Source: Streptomyces flavofungini
GTDB lineage: Bacteria > Actinomycetota > Actinomycetes > Streptomycetales > Streptomycetaceae
Assembly: GCF_014650815.1 (NCBI RefSeq)
Contig: NZ_BMVR01000011.1
Coordinates: 62,001 to 126,000, forward strand
Direction of reading: 5' to 3'
Length of the DNA stretch: 64,000 nucleotides
In this document: positions 8,435 to 16,558 of the stretch, in pieces
Numbering within the stretch: position 1 is the stretch's first letter
How the letters are laid out: every line of letters begins with the position of its first letter
Made by a program: the position numbers and the translations under genes
Notes under the pieces: generated by a model
Seen by the model: only the letters and a program-made list of their open reading frames with translations
Database searches by the model: none
What the model was told of the DNA's origin: nothing

Positions 8435-9967
8435 CTAGTCCGTGGCCCGCAGCCGCCCCTCCTTCACCGCGGCCACGAGCTGGGCGTGGTCGGCCTCCGT
8501 GCGGTCCGCGTACGTCACCGCGAAGGCGGCGACCGCCTCGTCCAGCTCGTCGTTCTTGCCGCAGTACCCGGAGACGAGCCGGGGGTCGGCGCTGTGCGCG
8601 TGGGCGCGGGCGAGCAGGGCGCCGGTCATGCGGCCGTAGTCGTCGAGCTGGTCGGCGGCGAGGGCGGCCGGGTCCACGCTGCCCTTGCGGTTCCTGAACT
8701 GCCGTACCTGGAAAGGCCGTCCGGATATCGTCGTCCAACCGAGCAGGAAGTCGCTGACGACCTGCATGCGCTTCTGGCCGGCCACCACCCGTCGGCCCTC
8801 GTGCTCGCTCTGCTGCTCCTTGAAGCCCGCCACCGGCAGATGCGGCAGCAGCGCGGAGGACCCGGCTTCCTTCACCTGCAGGACCAGCGGCTCCCCGCGA
8901 TGGTCGAGGAGCAGCACCACATAGGAGCGCAGTCCGACGCTGCCGGTGCCGACGACGCGGAACGCGACGTCCTGGATGGAGTACCGCGCGAGGAGGGGCA
9001 GGCGGTCCTCCGGCAGAGTGGTGCGGTACTCACCGAGGGCCGCGGCGACCGCCGCCGCCTCCGCGTCCGGTATCCGCCGGAGCACCGGGGGCGCGTCGAC
9101 GAAGCGCCGGGGCGTGACGTGGCCCGGCGGGGTCCCGGCGCCCGGGACCGGCTCGGTGGACTTGGCGGCGAAGCGGGCGCTGGTGTTCTGCCGGGCCTTC
9201 TCGGAGACGCGGTCGAGGGTGCCGAGCAGGTCGCGGGCGTCGGTGTGGGAGACCAGTTCCTCGTCGGCGATCGCGTTCCAGGCATCGATCACGGGGAGCT
9301 TGGCGAGGAGTCGCATCGTGCGCCGGTACGCACCCACGGCGTCGTAGGCCGCTTCCGCGCAGGTGTCCTCCGTGGCGCCCGCCTCCCGGCCGGCCAGGAC
9401 GAGGGAGGTGGCGAGCCGCTTGACGTCCCACTCCCAGGGTCCGTGCACCGTCTCGTCGAAGTCGTTCAGGTCGATGACGAGGCCGCCGCGCGCGTCCCCG
9501 TACAGCCCGAAGTTGGCCGCGTGGGCGTCGCCGCATATCTGGGCGCCGATGCCGGTGAGCGGGGTGCGCGCGAGGTCGTACGCCATGAGTCCGGCGGAGC
9601 CGCGCAGGAAGGCGAAGGGGGACGCGGCCATCCTGCCCACCCGCAGCGGCGTCAGCTCCGCGAGCCGCCCCCGGTTGGTCTCCTCGATGACGGCGACGGG
9701 GTCGGGACGGTGGTCGTCCTCCACGAACTCCGCGTGCGCGATGCGCGGGGTGGCTCCCCGCAGGGCCTTGCCCTCCTGCTTGGGCTGCACAGGCACGACG
9801 TACCCAGACGAACCAGATGAACCAGCCGACCCAGCGCCCCCGGACGAACCGGACACCCCCGCCGCCCCGTCCCCGGGCCAGTGCGCGAACCCCTCCACAC
9901 GCGGCATCCGCCGCACGCCCGACTGCTCGACCCCCGCGAACGCCATACCGTCGCCGCCCACACCCAT
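8435..9967 (-). CDS. DUF2252 family protein
   Basis: 510 residues from the ATG at 9967, preceded by AGGGGGGCG; the frame stays open upstream to 10156, but that part reads as low-complexity and overlaps the next gene. DUF2252 signatures are CGDAHAANFGLYG, VIDLNDFDETVHGPWEWDVKRLATSL and QDVAFRVVGTGSVGLRSYVVLL. The fold is kinase-like (aminoglycoside phosphotransferase-type HGDAHxxN loop), but no substrate is established. A Ser/Gly-rich segment (about residues 40-60) looks like a variable insertion. Confidence 0.85.
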   Translation of the reverse strand: MGVGGDGMAFAGVEQSGVRRMPRVEGFAHWPGDGAAGVSGSSGGAGSAGSSGSSGYVVPVQPKQEGKALRGATPRIAHAEFVEDDHRPDPVAVIEETNRGRLAELTPLRVGRMAASPFAFLRGSAGLMAYDLARTPLTGIGAQICGDAHAANFGLYGDARGGLVIDLNDFDETVHGPWEWDVKRLATSLVLAGREAGATEDTCAEAAYDAVGAYRRTMRLLAKLPVIDAWNAIADEELVSHTDARDLLGTLDRVSEKARQNTSARFAAKSTEPVPGAGTPPGHVTPRRFVDAPPVLRRIPDAEAAAVAAALGEYRTTLPEDRLPLLARYSIQDVAFRVVGTGSVGLRSYVVLLLDHRGEPLVLQVKEAGSSALLPHLPVAGFKEQQSEHEGRRVVAGQKRMQVVSDFLLGWTTISGRPFQVRQFRNRKGSVDPAALAADQLDDYGRMTGALLARAHAHSADPRLVSGYCGKNDELDEAVAAFAVTYADRTEADHAQLVAAVKEGRLRATD

Positions 9968-10084
9968 CGCCCCCCTGTTTGCCGACAACCCGACCACCGC
10001 CGGACCCCCCGAACTCCATCGCCGGGTCCCCGCGAAATCAACTGACACCGACGGTACCGCCGCGGGCGAATTCCCGTCACAGCC

Positions 10085-10093
10085 TGTGGATAA
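10085..10093 (-). promoter_or_regulatory. DnaA-box-like site (TTATCCACA on minus strand)
   Basis: Exact TTATCCACA on the minus strand, in the 166-bp gap upstream of the DUF2252 gene. The flank continues to CTGTGGATAACTCTC, similar to the site at 26520-26532. See the cluster at 26464-26677. Confidence 0.35.
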
Positions 10094-10133
10094 CTCTCCC
10101 CACCTCTCCCGCCGATCCTGACAAAACCCCAGC

Positions 10134-10685
10134 TCAGGACCTACTTTCCCGCACATCTACGCGCCGCACCGCCACCCGCCGACGAGCCCTGTCGATCATG
10201 CGGGCCCCCCTCCCGCGTCCGATCGGCCGCAGCGGGGAGAGGCCACTGCGGAGCCAGGAGGGCCGGGCCCCGCCCAGAACGGCGAAGCGCGTCCCCGCGC
10301 CCTCCGCCACAGCGGCCATCCCGCCGATCACCATCCGGCTCTGCATCAGGCACCAGCCCGACTGCAGCAGCACGTCGAAGTCGGCGGCATGCCCCAGCGG
10401 GCCGTGCGCCACGGCCCGGCACCGATCACGACCGCCCGCCGCAGCACCCCCCGCTCCCCCTTCCTCCAACCGAAACGCCCGTATCGACGGAATGAGGTGC
10501 GGCAGCTCACCCTCCAGATCCCCGGCCACCGCCCACACCTCCGCGAAGGACACGTCGAGGTGAGCCTCCGCGTACATCACCGGGTTCAGACCCGCCGCCA
10601 GCACCCGCAGCCTGCGGACCGGGTCGAGCCCGCCCGTCGGCCAATCGGCGTCCATCACATCCCCGTTCACCGCATCCCCGTTCAC
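10134..10685 (-). CDS. SRPBCC-like hypothetical protein coupled to the sigma factor
   Basis: 183 residues from the GTG at 10685, which overlaps the TGA of the sigma-factor gene (GTGA); an in-frame GTG at 10694 and ATG at 10655 are alternatives. The start region contains a near-perfect 15-bp direct repeat giving VNGDAVNGD. The body (HLDVSFAEVWAVAGDLEGELPHLIPSIRAF, then RCRAVAHGPLGHAADFDVLL) resembles the START/polyketide-cyclase fold. The tight coupling suggests a partner or regulator of the sigma factor, but I see no anti-sigma zinc motif. Confidence 0.7.
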   Translation of the reverse strand: MNGDAVNGDVMDADWPTGGLDPVRRLRVLAAGLNPVMYAEAHLDVSFAEVWAVAGDLEGELPHLIPSIRAFRLEEGGAGGAAAGGRDRCRAVAHGPLGHAADFDVLLQSGWCLMQSRMVIGGMAAVAEGAGTRFAVLGGARPSWLRSGLSPLRPIGRGRGARMIDRARRRVAVRRVDVRESRS

Positions 10686-11332
10686 CGCACCCACGCCTTC
10701 CGGAAGTTGTCGCGGGCCCGGTGCAACCGGGACTTCACCGTTCCGATCGATACGTTCAGCAGCTCACCGGCCGCCTTCTCGTCCAGGCCCTCCAACTCCC
10801 GCAGCACCAGGATGGCCCGGTGTTCGGAGGAGAGCCGACGCAGCACGTCGTGCACTTCGGAGGCGAGCTCCGTAGTGGTTCGCGTGCCCAGGAGGCCGAC
10901 GATTCCGTCGCAGTCGTCGACCGCTACAGGGACCTCCCGGGAGGCACGCTTGGCTACGCGTACCGCCTCGCGTACGGCAATCGTGCGCACCCAGGCGTAC
11001 AGCGATCGCGGATCCTTGAGTTTCGGCAGTCCCCTGAAGACAGCGATCAGCGCTTCCTGCACCGCGTCCGCCGTGTCCGTCAGGGCGATGGGACGGCAGA
11101 GTCGGTTCACGTACGGAGTGAGCAGTTCGAGCAGGTCGTTGAGCGCCAGCACATCACCGGACCGCGCCGCCACGACCAACGGCTCAGCGGCGGCCCACGG
11201 CGTGACGGAAACCTCCTCGGCGGCACCCCGCCCACGTTGGCTCACGCCCACGCCCTCACCGACCCCGACCCCGACCCCAACACCGGCACCCGCACCCGCA
11301 CCCGCACCCGCACCCGAGTCAGCCGGATTCAT
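10682..11332 (-). CDS. ECF-like RNA polymerase sigma factor
   Basis: 216 residues from ATG 11332. Region 2 is seen in NDLLELLTPYVNRLCRPI through DAVQEALIAVFRGLPKLKDPRSLYAWVRTIA, and region 4 in LRRLSSEHRAILVLRELEGLDEKAAGELL followed by GTVKSRLHRARDNFRKAW. Before region 2 is a simple Gly-Ala/Gly-Val repeat encoded by hexanucleotide repeats. The downstream gene is translationally coupled. The divergent epoxide-hydrolase-like gene begins only 91 bp away, so a shared promoter region and autoregulation are possible. No classical anti-sigma factor is adjacent. Confidence 0.88.
   Translation of the reverse strand: MNPADSGAGAGAGAGAGVGVGVGVGEGVGVSQRGRGAAEEVSVTPWAAAEPLVVAARSGDVLALNDLLELLTPYVNRLCRPIALTDTADAVQEALIAVFRGLPKLKDPRSLYAWVRTIAVREAVRVAKRASREVPVAVDDCDGIVGLLGTRTTTELASEVHDVLRRLSSEHRAILVLRELEGLDEKAAGELLNVSIGTVKSRLHRARDNFRKAWVR
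11258..11317. repeat. Hexanucleotide repeat in the sigma-factor N-terminus
   Basis: About ten copies of a 6-bp unit (CACCCG / CCCCGA variants on the plus strand) encode the (GA)n(GV)n tract at the start of the sigma factor. Copy-number changes would stay in frame. Confidence 0.8.
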
Positions 11333-11423
11333 CCCCCACCCCCCGCCAAATCCAACGGAACCTTCTCCCCACCCGCCGCCTCCTGACCCCCCGACAACCA
11401 ACCGCACTTCAAGGAGGTTCGCC

Positions 11424-12329
11424 ATGGCTTTGATCGCGGACGAGGTGGACGCGGACGAGATGCCACACCTGGCGGGCGTACGCCACCACTACGTGGACGT
11501 GCGGGGCGTACGCCTGCACCTGGCGGAGGCCGGGGACGCGGACGCGGAGCCGGTCCTGCTGCTGCACGGATTCCCGCAGCACTGGTACGCCTGGCGCCGG
11601 ATCATTCCGCGGCTTGCGGGCGAGTACCGGCTGATCTGCCCGGACCTGCGCGGCTTCGGCTGGTCGGAGGCACCAGCCAAGGGGTACGACACCGACAGCC
11701 GGGTCGACGACGTCCTCGCGCTGCTGGACGCGCTGGGCCTGGACCGGGTGCGGCTGATCGGGCACGACTGGGGCGCCTGGGCCGGGTTCCACGCCTGCCT
11801 GCGCGCGCCCGAGCGCTTCAGCCACTACCTGGCGCTCAACATGATGCATCCGTGGCCGCTGCACCGCCGCCTCATGCCGCAGGCCTGGAGGTTCTGGTAC
11901 ACGGCACTCCTGGAGCAGCCGCTGCTCGGCCGGTGGGTACTGCGCAGGCGGCCGGGCCTTACCCGGTACCTGCTGCGCAAGGGAGTGGTGGACCAGGCGG
12001 TCTGGGAGCCGGACGTGCTGGCCGGGTTCGTCGCGTCGAGCCGGGAGCCGGGCCGGGCGCGGGCCGGTGAGGCGCTGCACCGGGGTTTCGCCCTGCGGGA
12101 CATCTCCCGGCTGGTGCTGGGCCGGTACAAGGGGCTCCGGCTGCGCACCCCGACGGTGGTCCTGGGCGGCGACGCGGACTTCATGCTGCCGCCGGGCGTA
12201 CTGACCGAGGATCCGGCGCACGCGCCGCGGCTGCGGGTCGAAGTGGTGGACGGCTGCGGCCACTACGTCCACGAGGAACACCCCGAAGCGGTGGTCTCGG
12301 CAGCGCGCACGCTCTTCACCAGCAGGTGA
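11424..12329 (+). CDS. Alpha/beta hydrolase, epoxide-hydrolase-like
   Basis: 301 residues from the ATG at 11424, preceded by AAGGAGG at 11411. The oxyanion motif HGFPQHW (48-54), nucleophile elbow GHDWGA with Asp115 and C-terminal catalytic His280 (GCGHYVHEEH) are those of epoxide hydrolases or haloalkane dehalogenases. HGFPxxW plus an Asp nucleophile favours epoxide hydrolase. No signal peptide; cytoplasmic. It diverges from the sigma-factor gene. A detoxification or aromatic-epoxide role is possible but not shown by context. Confidence 0.88.
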   Translation: MALIADEVDADEMPHLAGVRHHYVDVRGVRLHLAEAGDADAEPVLLLHGFPQHWYAWRRIIPRLAGEYRLICPDLRGFGWSEAPAKGYDTDSRVDDVLALLDALGLDRVRLIGHDWGAWAGFHACLRAPERFSHYLALNMMHPWPLHRRLMPQAWRFWYTALLEQPLLGRWVLRRRPGLTRYLLRKGVVDQAVWEPDVLAGFVASSREPGRARAGEALHRGFALRDISRLVLGRYKGLRLRTPTVVLGGDADFMLPPGVLTEDPAHAPRLRVEVVDGCGHYVHEEHPEAVVSAARTLFTSR

Positions 12330-12407
12330 TCACCCGACCGATCGATTGCCACGCGGCCGGACCGCGACGAGGGCGTAGTTGACCGACGGAAGGCAAGAAA
12401 TACGCGC

Positions 12408-12443
12408 GGGCCCCGATCGTGAGATAGCTCACCGTCGGGGCCC
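12408..12443. terminator. Hairpin between the hydrolase gene and tRNA-Leu
   Basis: GGGCCCCGA and TCGGGGCCC form a perfect 9-bp stem enclosing a second GTGAG/CTCAC stem. It lies between a plus-strand gene and a minus-strand tRNA, so it could stop transcription from both sides. There is no U tract, as is usual in high-GC actinomycetes. Confidence 0.6.
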
Positions 12444-12534
12444 GGACACAAACCCAGGCATGGGCCCATCCAGAACATCCGGATCATCGGCTACGCGCCG
12501 CACCCCGGAATGCCCCCAACACGAGAAACGGGCC

Positions 12535-12559
12535 TCCACCAGGACTTTCGTCCTTGGTG
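12535..12559. terminator. Hairpin just downstream of tRNA-Leu
   Basis: CACCAGGAC TTTC GTCCTTGGTG folds into a stem with one bulged base, about 27 bp past the 3' end of the minus-strand tRNA-Leu. It is a possible terminator or 3' processing signal; the assignment is weak. Confidence 0.4.
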
Positions 12560-12585
12560 AAGACCCGTTCATCGGTTCTTCTCTG

Positions 12586-12669
12586 TGCGCGAGGGGGGAG
12601 TTGAACCCCCACGCCCTTTCGGGCACTGGAACCTGAATCCAGCGCGTCTGCCTATTCCGCCACCCGCGC
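12586..12669 (-). tRNA. tRNA-Leu (anticodon CAG)
   Basis: On the minus strand the sequence begins GCGCGGGTGGCGGAATAGGC and ends CTCGCGCA. The 7-bp acceptor stem has one G-U pair. The anticodon arm reads CTGGA-TTCAGGT-TCCAG with CAG as anticodon, and the T arm contains GGTTCAA. A variable arm (TGCCCGAAAGGGCG) makes it class II, as expected for leucine. No CCA is encoded. A TAATCT box on the minus strand (12727-12732) may be a promoter element. Confidence 0.95.
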
Positions 12670-12670
12670 A

Positions 12671-13394
12671 TGGGTGCTGTCTTTGGGTCTCTCACTGGTT
12701 GGTGCGAGCGCCTGCCGACATCCAGAAGATTAGCACGCTGGCGAGGGTGGATTCACATCCGTATTCGGGGGCACCCGCGCGGAACACGCGGACGCAACCA
12801 CTGCCTGCGCAGACGTGTCGCACCCCGTCCCCACCAGCCGCCCCGGCCCGATCACGACCCGCCCCCGCCCCGCCCCGCGCGCGAGCAGAACCGGCCGAAC
12901 CACCCGCCCGACGCAACCAAGGCGGACGTCAAGTCCTCCTCCTAGGTCCACAGCCGCGTGCGGGACACTGTCTTGGGACCCCCTCTACGATCCCTCTTAA
13001 GAGGAAGTAGGAGGAGGCCCGAGCCAGGCCCGGCCCGGGACCCCGGAAGGAGCCCACAAGGAGCCCAGGAGGAGCGCGGAATCAGCCCCGAGCGGAGCGC
13101 GGCACGCAGGCGCGGAGCGAGCCCGGACCGAGCCGTCGGCGCAGCCTCCGACGCGGGACTCAGGACGGTTCCCGCGGGAGCCCTGACCGATCCCCGAGGA
13201 TCGGCGGAGCGAACCCGGGCGGAGCCCCGGGACACCCCTGAAGGAACCCTGAGGATCGCGGAAGACCAGTGCGGGCATGCCTTGTGAGGGGCGACACTCG
13301 TGGTCCGGGCGGACAGGGGGAACCACCTGATTTCCCGGCGCGTGGATACGATCAGTAAGCAGTACGAGGATGACAACGACGGAGGAGGTGCCCC
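12671..13394. other. Gene-poor region between tRNA-Leu and fhaA
   Basis: 724 bp with no credible gene; open frames here are Arg/Pro/Gly-rich shadows. It holds a 12-bp palindrome CCTCTTAAGAGG (12993-13004) just after a TACGAT box. About 240 bp rich in GGAGC, GAGCGGAGC and CGGAGCGAGCCCGG-like words follows, and then the fhaA promoter/RBS region (GGATACGATC near 13345, GGAGGAGGTG before the ATG). It may be a long structured leader of the fhaA operon. Confidence 0.5.
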
Positions 13395-14291
13395 ATGGGA
13401 GTCCTGAAGAAGTTCGAGCAGCGACTCGAAGGTCTGGTCAACGGCACCTTCGCCAAGGTGTTCAAGTCCGAGGTCCAGCCCGTCGAGATCGCCGGCGCCC
13501 TGCAGCGCGAGTGCGACAACAACGCGACGATCTGGAACCGCGAGCGGACCGTCGTTCCCAATGACTTCATCGTGGAGCTCAGCGCGCCCGACTTCGAGCG
13601 CCTGAGCCCGTACTCCGGACAGCTCGGCGACGAGCTCTCCGGGATGGTGCGCGAGTACGCGAAGCAGCAGCGCTACAGCTTCATGGGCCCCATCAAGGTC
13701 CACCTGGAGAAGGCGGAGGACCTGGACACGGGCCTCTACCGGGTGCGCAGTCGCACGCTCGCGTCCAGCACCTCGCAGACTCCCGACTCCGCTCCCGGTG
13801 GCCCCGCGGGTCCCGGCGGGCCCGGCGCCCCCGGCGGCGGTCCCACGAGCGCGGGTCAGGGCCCCCGCGGCGGCTCCGGCTATCCGCAGGGCCCCTCGGG
13901 CGCCCCTCCCATGCCCGCCGCGCCGCCTCCCGGCGCGGGTGCGGGCCGCGGAGCCGCTCCGGCGGCGGCGCGGCCGCAGGGGCCGGGCTCCGGCTCCCTC
14001 CCGGGCGCGCAAGTGCGGCGCTGGATCGAGATCAACGGCAATCGCCATCAGATCTCCCGCCCGACGCTGGTGCTGGGCCGCAGCACCGACGCCGATGTGC
14101 GGATCGACGACCCCGGCGTCTCGCGCCGGCACTGTGAGATCCGGACCGGAACGCCCTCGACGATCCAGGATCTCGGGTCTACCAACGGCATCGTGGTAGA
14201 CGGGCAGCACACCACCCGCGCTACGCTCCGCGACGGCTCGCGGATCGTCGTGGGCAGCACCACCATCATTTACCGGCAAGCCGAAGGGTGA
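13395..14291 (+). CDS. fhaA: FhaA, DUF3662 and FHA domain protein
   Basis: 298 residues behind a strong GGAGGAGGTG site. An N-terminal DUF3662 domain (residues 1-125, VLKKFEQRLEGLVNGTFAKVFKSEVQPVEIA) is joined by a Gly/Pro/Ala-rich linker (about 135-205) to a C-terminal FHA domain with GRSTDADVRI, SRRHCEI and LGSTNGI. FHA domains bind phosphothreonine. In actinobacteria FhaA is a substrate and reader of PknB phosphorylation that modulates peptidoglycan synthesis. First gene of the fhaA-pknB operon. Confidence 0.93.
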   Translation: MGVLKKFEQRLEGLVNGTFAKVFKSEVQPVEIAGALQRECDNNATIWNRERTVVPNDFIVELSAPDFERLSPYSGQLGDELSGMVREYAKQQRYSFMGPIKVHLEKAEDLDTGLYRVRSRTLASSTSQTPDSAPGGPAGPGGPGAPGGGPTSAGQGPRGGSGYPQGPSGAPPMPAAPPPGAGAGRGAAPAAARPQGPGSGSLPGAQVRRWIEINGNRHQISRPTLVLGRSTDADVRIDDPGVSRRHCEIRTGTPSTIQDLGSTNGIVVDGQHTTRATLRDGSRIVVGSTTIIYRQAEG

Positions 14292-14301
14292 AGCGGGGGC
14301 A

Positions 14302-14808
14302 ATGTCAGAGCTGACCCTGACGGTCATGCGGCTGGGTTTCCTGGCCGTACTGTGGCTGTTCGTGATCGTGGCCGTCCAGGTCATCCGCAGCGACCTGTTC
14401 GGTACGCGCGTCACCCAGCGCGGTTCGCGTCGTGAGGGCGGCCGCCAAGCGGCCCGCCAGCAGGCCGCGCCGCCGCCACAGCGCCAGCAGAGCGGCGGCC
14501 GCCAGCGGCGCGGCGCCCCCACCAAGCTGGTCGTCTCGGAGGGCACCCTCACGGGCACCACCGTCGCCCTGCAGGGGCAGACCATCTCGCTGGGCCGGGC
14601 ACACGATTCGACCATCGTGCTGGACGACGACTACGCCTCCAGCAGGCATGCCAGGATCTACCCGGACCGTGACGGCCAGTGGATCGTCGAGGATCTCGGG
14701 TCCACCAACGGCACGTATCTCGACCGGACCCGCCTGACCACCCCGACGCCCGTTCCGCTGGGCGCGCCGATCCGCATCGGCAAGACCGTCATCGAGCTGC
14801 GGAAGTAG
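14302..14808 (+). CDS. fhaB: FhaB/FipA, membrane-anchored FHA protein
   Basis: 168 residues. One N-terminal transmembrane helix (about 10-27, LGFLAVLWLFVIVAVQVI) is followed by a basic Gln/Arg/Gly-rich linker and a C-terminal FHA domain (LGRAHDSTIVLDDDYASSRHARIY, LGSTNGTYLD). FhaB/FipA links PknB-dependent phosphorylation to the division machinery at the membrane. It follows fhaA by 10 bp and lies upstream of pstP. Confidence 0.92.
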   Translation: MSELTLTVMRLGFLAVLWLFVIVAVQVIRSDLFGTRVTQRGSRREGGRQAARQQAAPPPQRQQSGGRQRRGAPTKLVVSEGTLTGTTVALQGQTISLGRAHDSTIVLDDDYASSRHARIYPDRDGQWIVEDLGSTNGTYLDRTRLTTPTPVPLGAPIRIGKTVIELRK

Positions 14809-14900
14809 TGCTACATCATGAATGAGCGCGAGCGGAGCGAGCGAGCCGACGCGGTCCAGGACCTGGACGCCAGCGCGCTCCCGACCGGAGGGTGGGCACC

Positions 14901-16532
14901 GTGCGGATGTACCCGGAGCCGACGGGCGAGGTGCGCATGAGTCTGTCACTGCGCTTCGCCGCCGGATCGCACAAAGGCATGATCCGGGAGGGGAACGAGG
15001 ACTCCGGTTACGCGGGTCCGCGTCTCCTCGCCATCGCCGACGGCATGGGGGGCCAGGCCGCGGGCGAGGTCGCCAGCTCCGAGGTGATCTCGACGCTCGT
15101 CACCCTCGACGACGACGTCCCCGGCTCGGACATCCTCACGTCGCTCGGCACGGCCGTGCAGCGGGCCAACGACCAGCTCCGGCTGATGGTCGAGGAGGAC
15201 CCGCAGCTCGAGGGCATGGGCACCACCCTGACCGCCCTGCTGTGGACGGGTCAGCGGCTCGGTCTCGTGCACGTCGGCGACTCGCGCGCGTATCTGCTGC
15301 GCGACGGCGTCCTGACGCAGATCACGCAGGACCACACCTGGGTGCAGCGGCTCGTCGACGAGGGCCGCATCACCGAGGAGGAGGCGACGACGCATCCGCA
15401 GCGCTCGCTCCTGATGCGCGCGCTCGGCAGCGGCGACCACGTGGAGCCGGATCTGTCGATCCGTGAAGTCCGCGCGGGCGACCGGTACTTGATCTGCTCC
15501 GACGGCCTGTCCGGGGTCGTGTCCCATCAGACGATGGAGGACACCCTCGCCAGCTACCAGGGCCCCCAGGAGACCGTGCAGGAGCTGATCCAGCTCGCGC
15601 TGCGCGGCGGCGGCCCCGACAACATCACGGTGATCGTCGCCGACGTCCTGGACATCGACACCGGCGACACCCTCGCGGGCCAGCTGTCCGACACCCCCGT
15701 GGTGGTCGGCGCGGTCGCCGAGAACCAGCTCCAGGCGAACGACGACGGCGCCATGCAGACGCCCGCGGGCCGCGCCTCGGGGCTCGGCCGCCAGACGCCG
15801 CCCAGCCCCTCCGGAGGCGGCTTCGGCCCGCCCGGAAGCGGCGACGACACCCCGGGGTACGTCCCCGAGGGCGGCTCCTTCGGGGCATACGGCGACGAGG
15901 ACCTGGTGAAGCCCGGCGGCGGCCGCAAGTGGCTGAAGAGATCGCTGTACACCGCACTGGCCCTCGCCGTGGTCGGCGGCGGCCTGTACGGCGGGTATCG
16001 CTGGACGCAGACGCAGTACTACGTAGGCACCAAGGACGAGCACGTCGCGCTCTATCGCGGCATCGACCAGGACCTCGCCTGGGTGAGCCTGTCGAAGGTC
16101 GAGAAGGACCACCCCGAGATCGAACTCAAGTACCTGCCGCCGTACCAGCGCAAGCAGGTCGAGTCGACGATCCAGGAGGGCAACCTCGACGACGCCGAGA
16201 AGAAGATCGGCGAACTGGGCCTGCAGGCCTCGGCGTGCAAGAAGGACGCCGAGCGGCGCGCGATCGAGCGGGAGAACCGCGAGAAGCGCGAGCGTGAGCG
16301 CGAGAAGAACGACAACACCAAGCCCGGTGACGGCGAGGCGGGCGGCCAGGACGGCTCGCCCAACCCGGCCGACACCTCCAAGCCGGACTTCCGCAACGCG
16401 AGTTTCCGCGCGGCGGACGACCCGGGCACCAAGGACGAAAAGTCCAAGTCCACCACCGCACCGACTCCCACACCCGGCCCCAGCCTCTCCCAGCAGGAGA
16501 AGGATCTGGTCCCGCAGTGCGGTAAGCAGTAA
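14901..16532 (+). CDS. pstP: PstP-type PP2C Ser/Thr protein phosphatase
   Basis: 543 residues from the GTG at 14901, 8 nt after GGAGGG; ATG 14907 and ATG 14937 are alternative starts. The N-terminal PP2C domain (about 15-250) has metal-binding motifs NEDSGY, ADGMGGQAAGE, VGDSRAYLLRDG, SDGLSG and GPDNITVIV. A Pro/Gly-rich linker, one transmembrane helix (near residues 348-366) and an extracellular charged tail rich in Lys/Glu follow. It dephosphorylates PknB and its targets. The tail is longer than in mycobacterial PstP. Confidence 0.93.
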   Translation: MRMYPEPTGEVRMSLSLRFAAGSHKGMIREGNEDSGYAGPRLLAIADGMGGQAAGEVASSEVISTLVTLDDDVPGSDILTSLGTAVQRANDQLRLMVEEDPQLEGMGTTLTALLWTGQRLGLVHVGDSRAYLLRDGVLTQITQDHTWVQRLVDEGRITEEEATTHPQRSLLMRALGSGDHVEPDLSIREVRAGDRYLICSDGLSGVVSHQTMEDTLASYQGPQETVQELIQLALRGGGPDNITVIVADVLDIDTGDTLAGQLSDTPVVVGAVAENQLQANDDGAMQTPAGRASGLGRQTPPSPSGGGFGPPGSGDDTPGYVPEGGSFGAYGDEDLVKPGGGRKWLKRSLYTALALAVVGGGLYGGYRWTQTQYYVGTKDEHVALYRGIDQDLAWVSLSKVEKDHPEIELKYLPPYQRKQVESTIQEGNLDDAEKKIGELGLQASACKKDAERRAIERENREKREREREKNDNTKPGDGEAGGQDGSPNPADTSKPDFRNASFRAADDPGTKDEKSKSTTAPTPTPGPSLSQQEKDLVPQCGKQ

Positions 16533-16558
16533 GCAGCCGTTGGGGGCCCTTGCACGCC

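Noticed and set aside
7220..9820. An 866-codon plus-strand open frame opposite the rhodanese, J-domain and DUF2252 genes
   Set aside because: It is antisense to three recognisable genes; its translation is Arg/Gly/Leu/His-rich with no domain, as expected for a GC-rich shadow frame.
10389..11423. An N-terminal extension of the epoxide-hydrolase-like gene
   Set aside because: The frame is open upstream, but it is antisense to the sigma-factor gene, and the ATG at 11424 has a near-perfect RBS.
12958..13287. A 109-codon plus-strand gene before fhaA
   Set aside because: No RBS, Arg/Gly/Pro-rich composition and no recognisable motif; it fits an untranslated, repeat-rich leader better.
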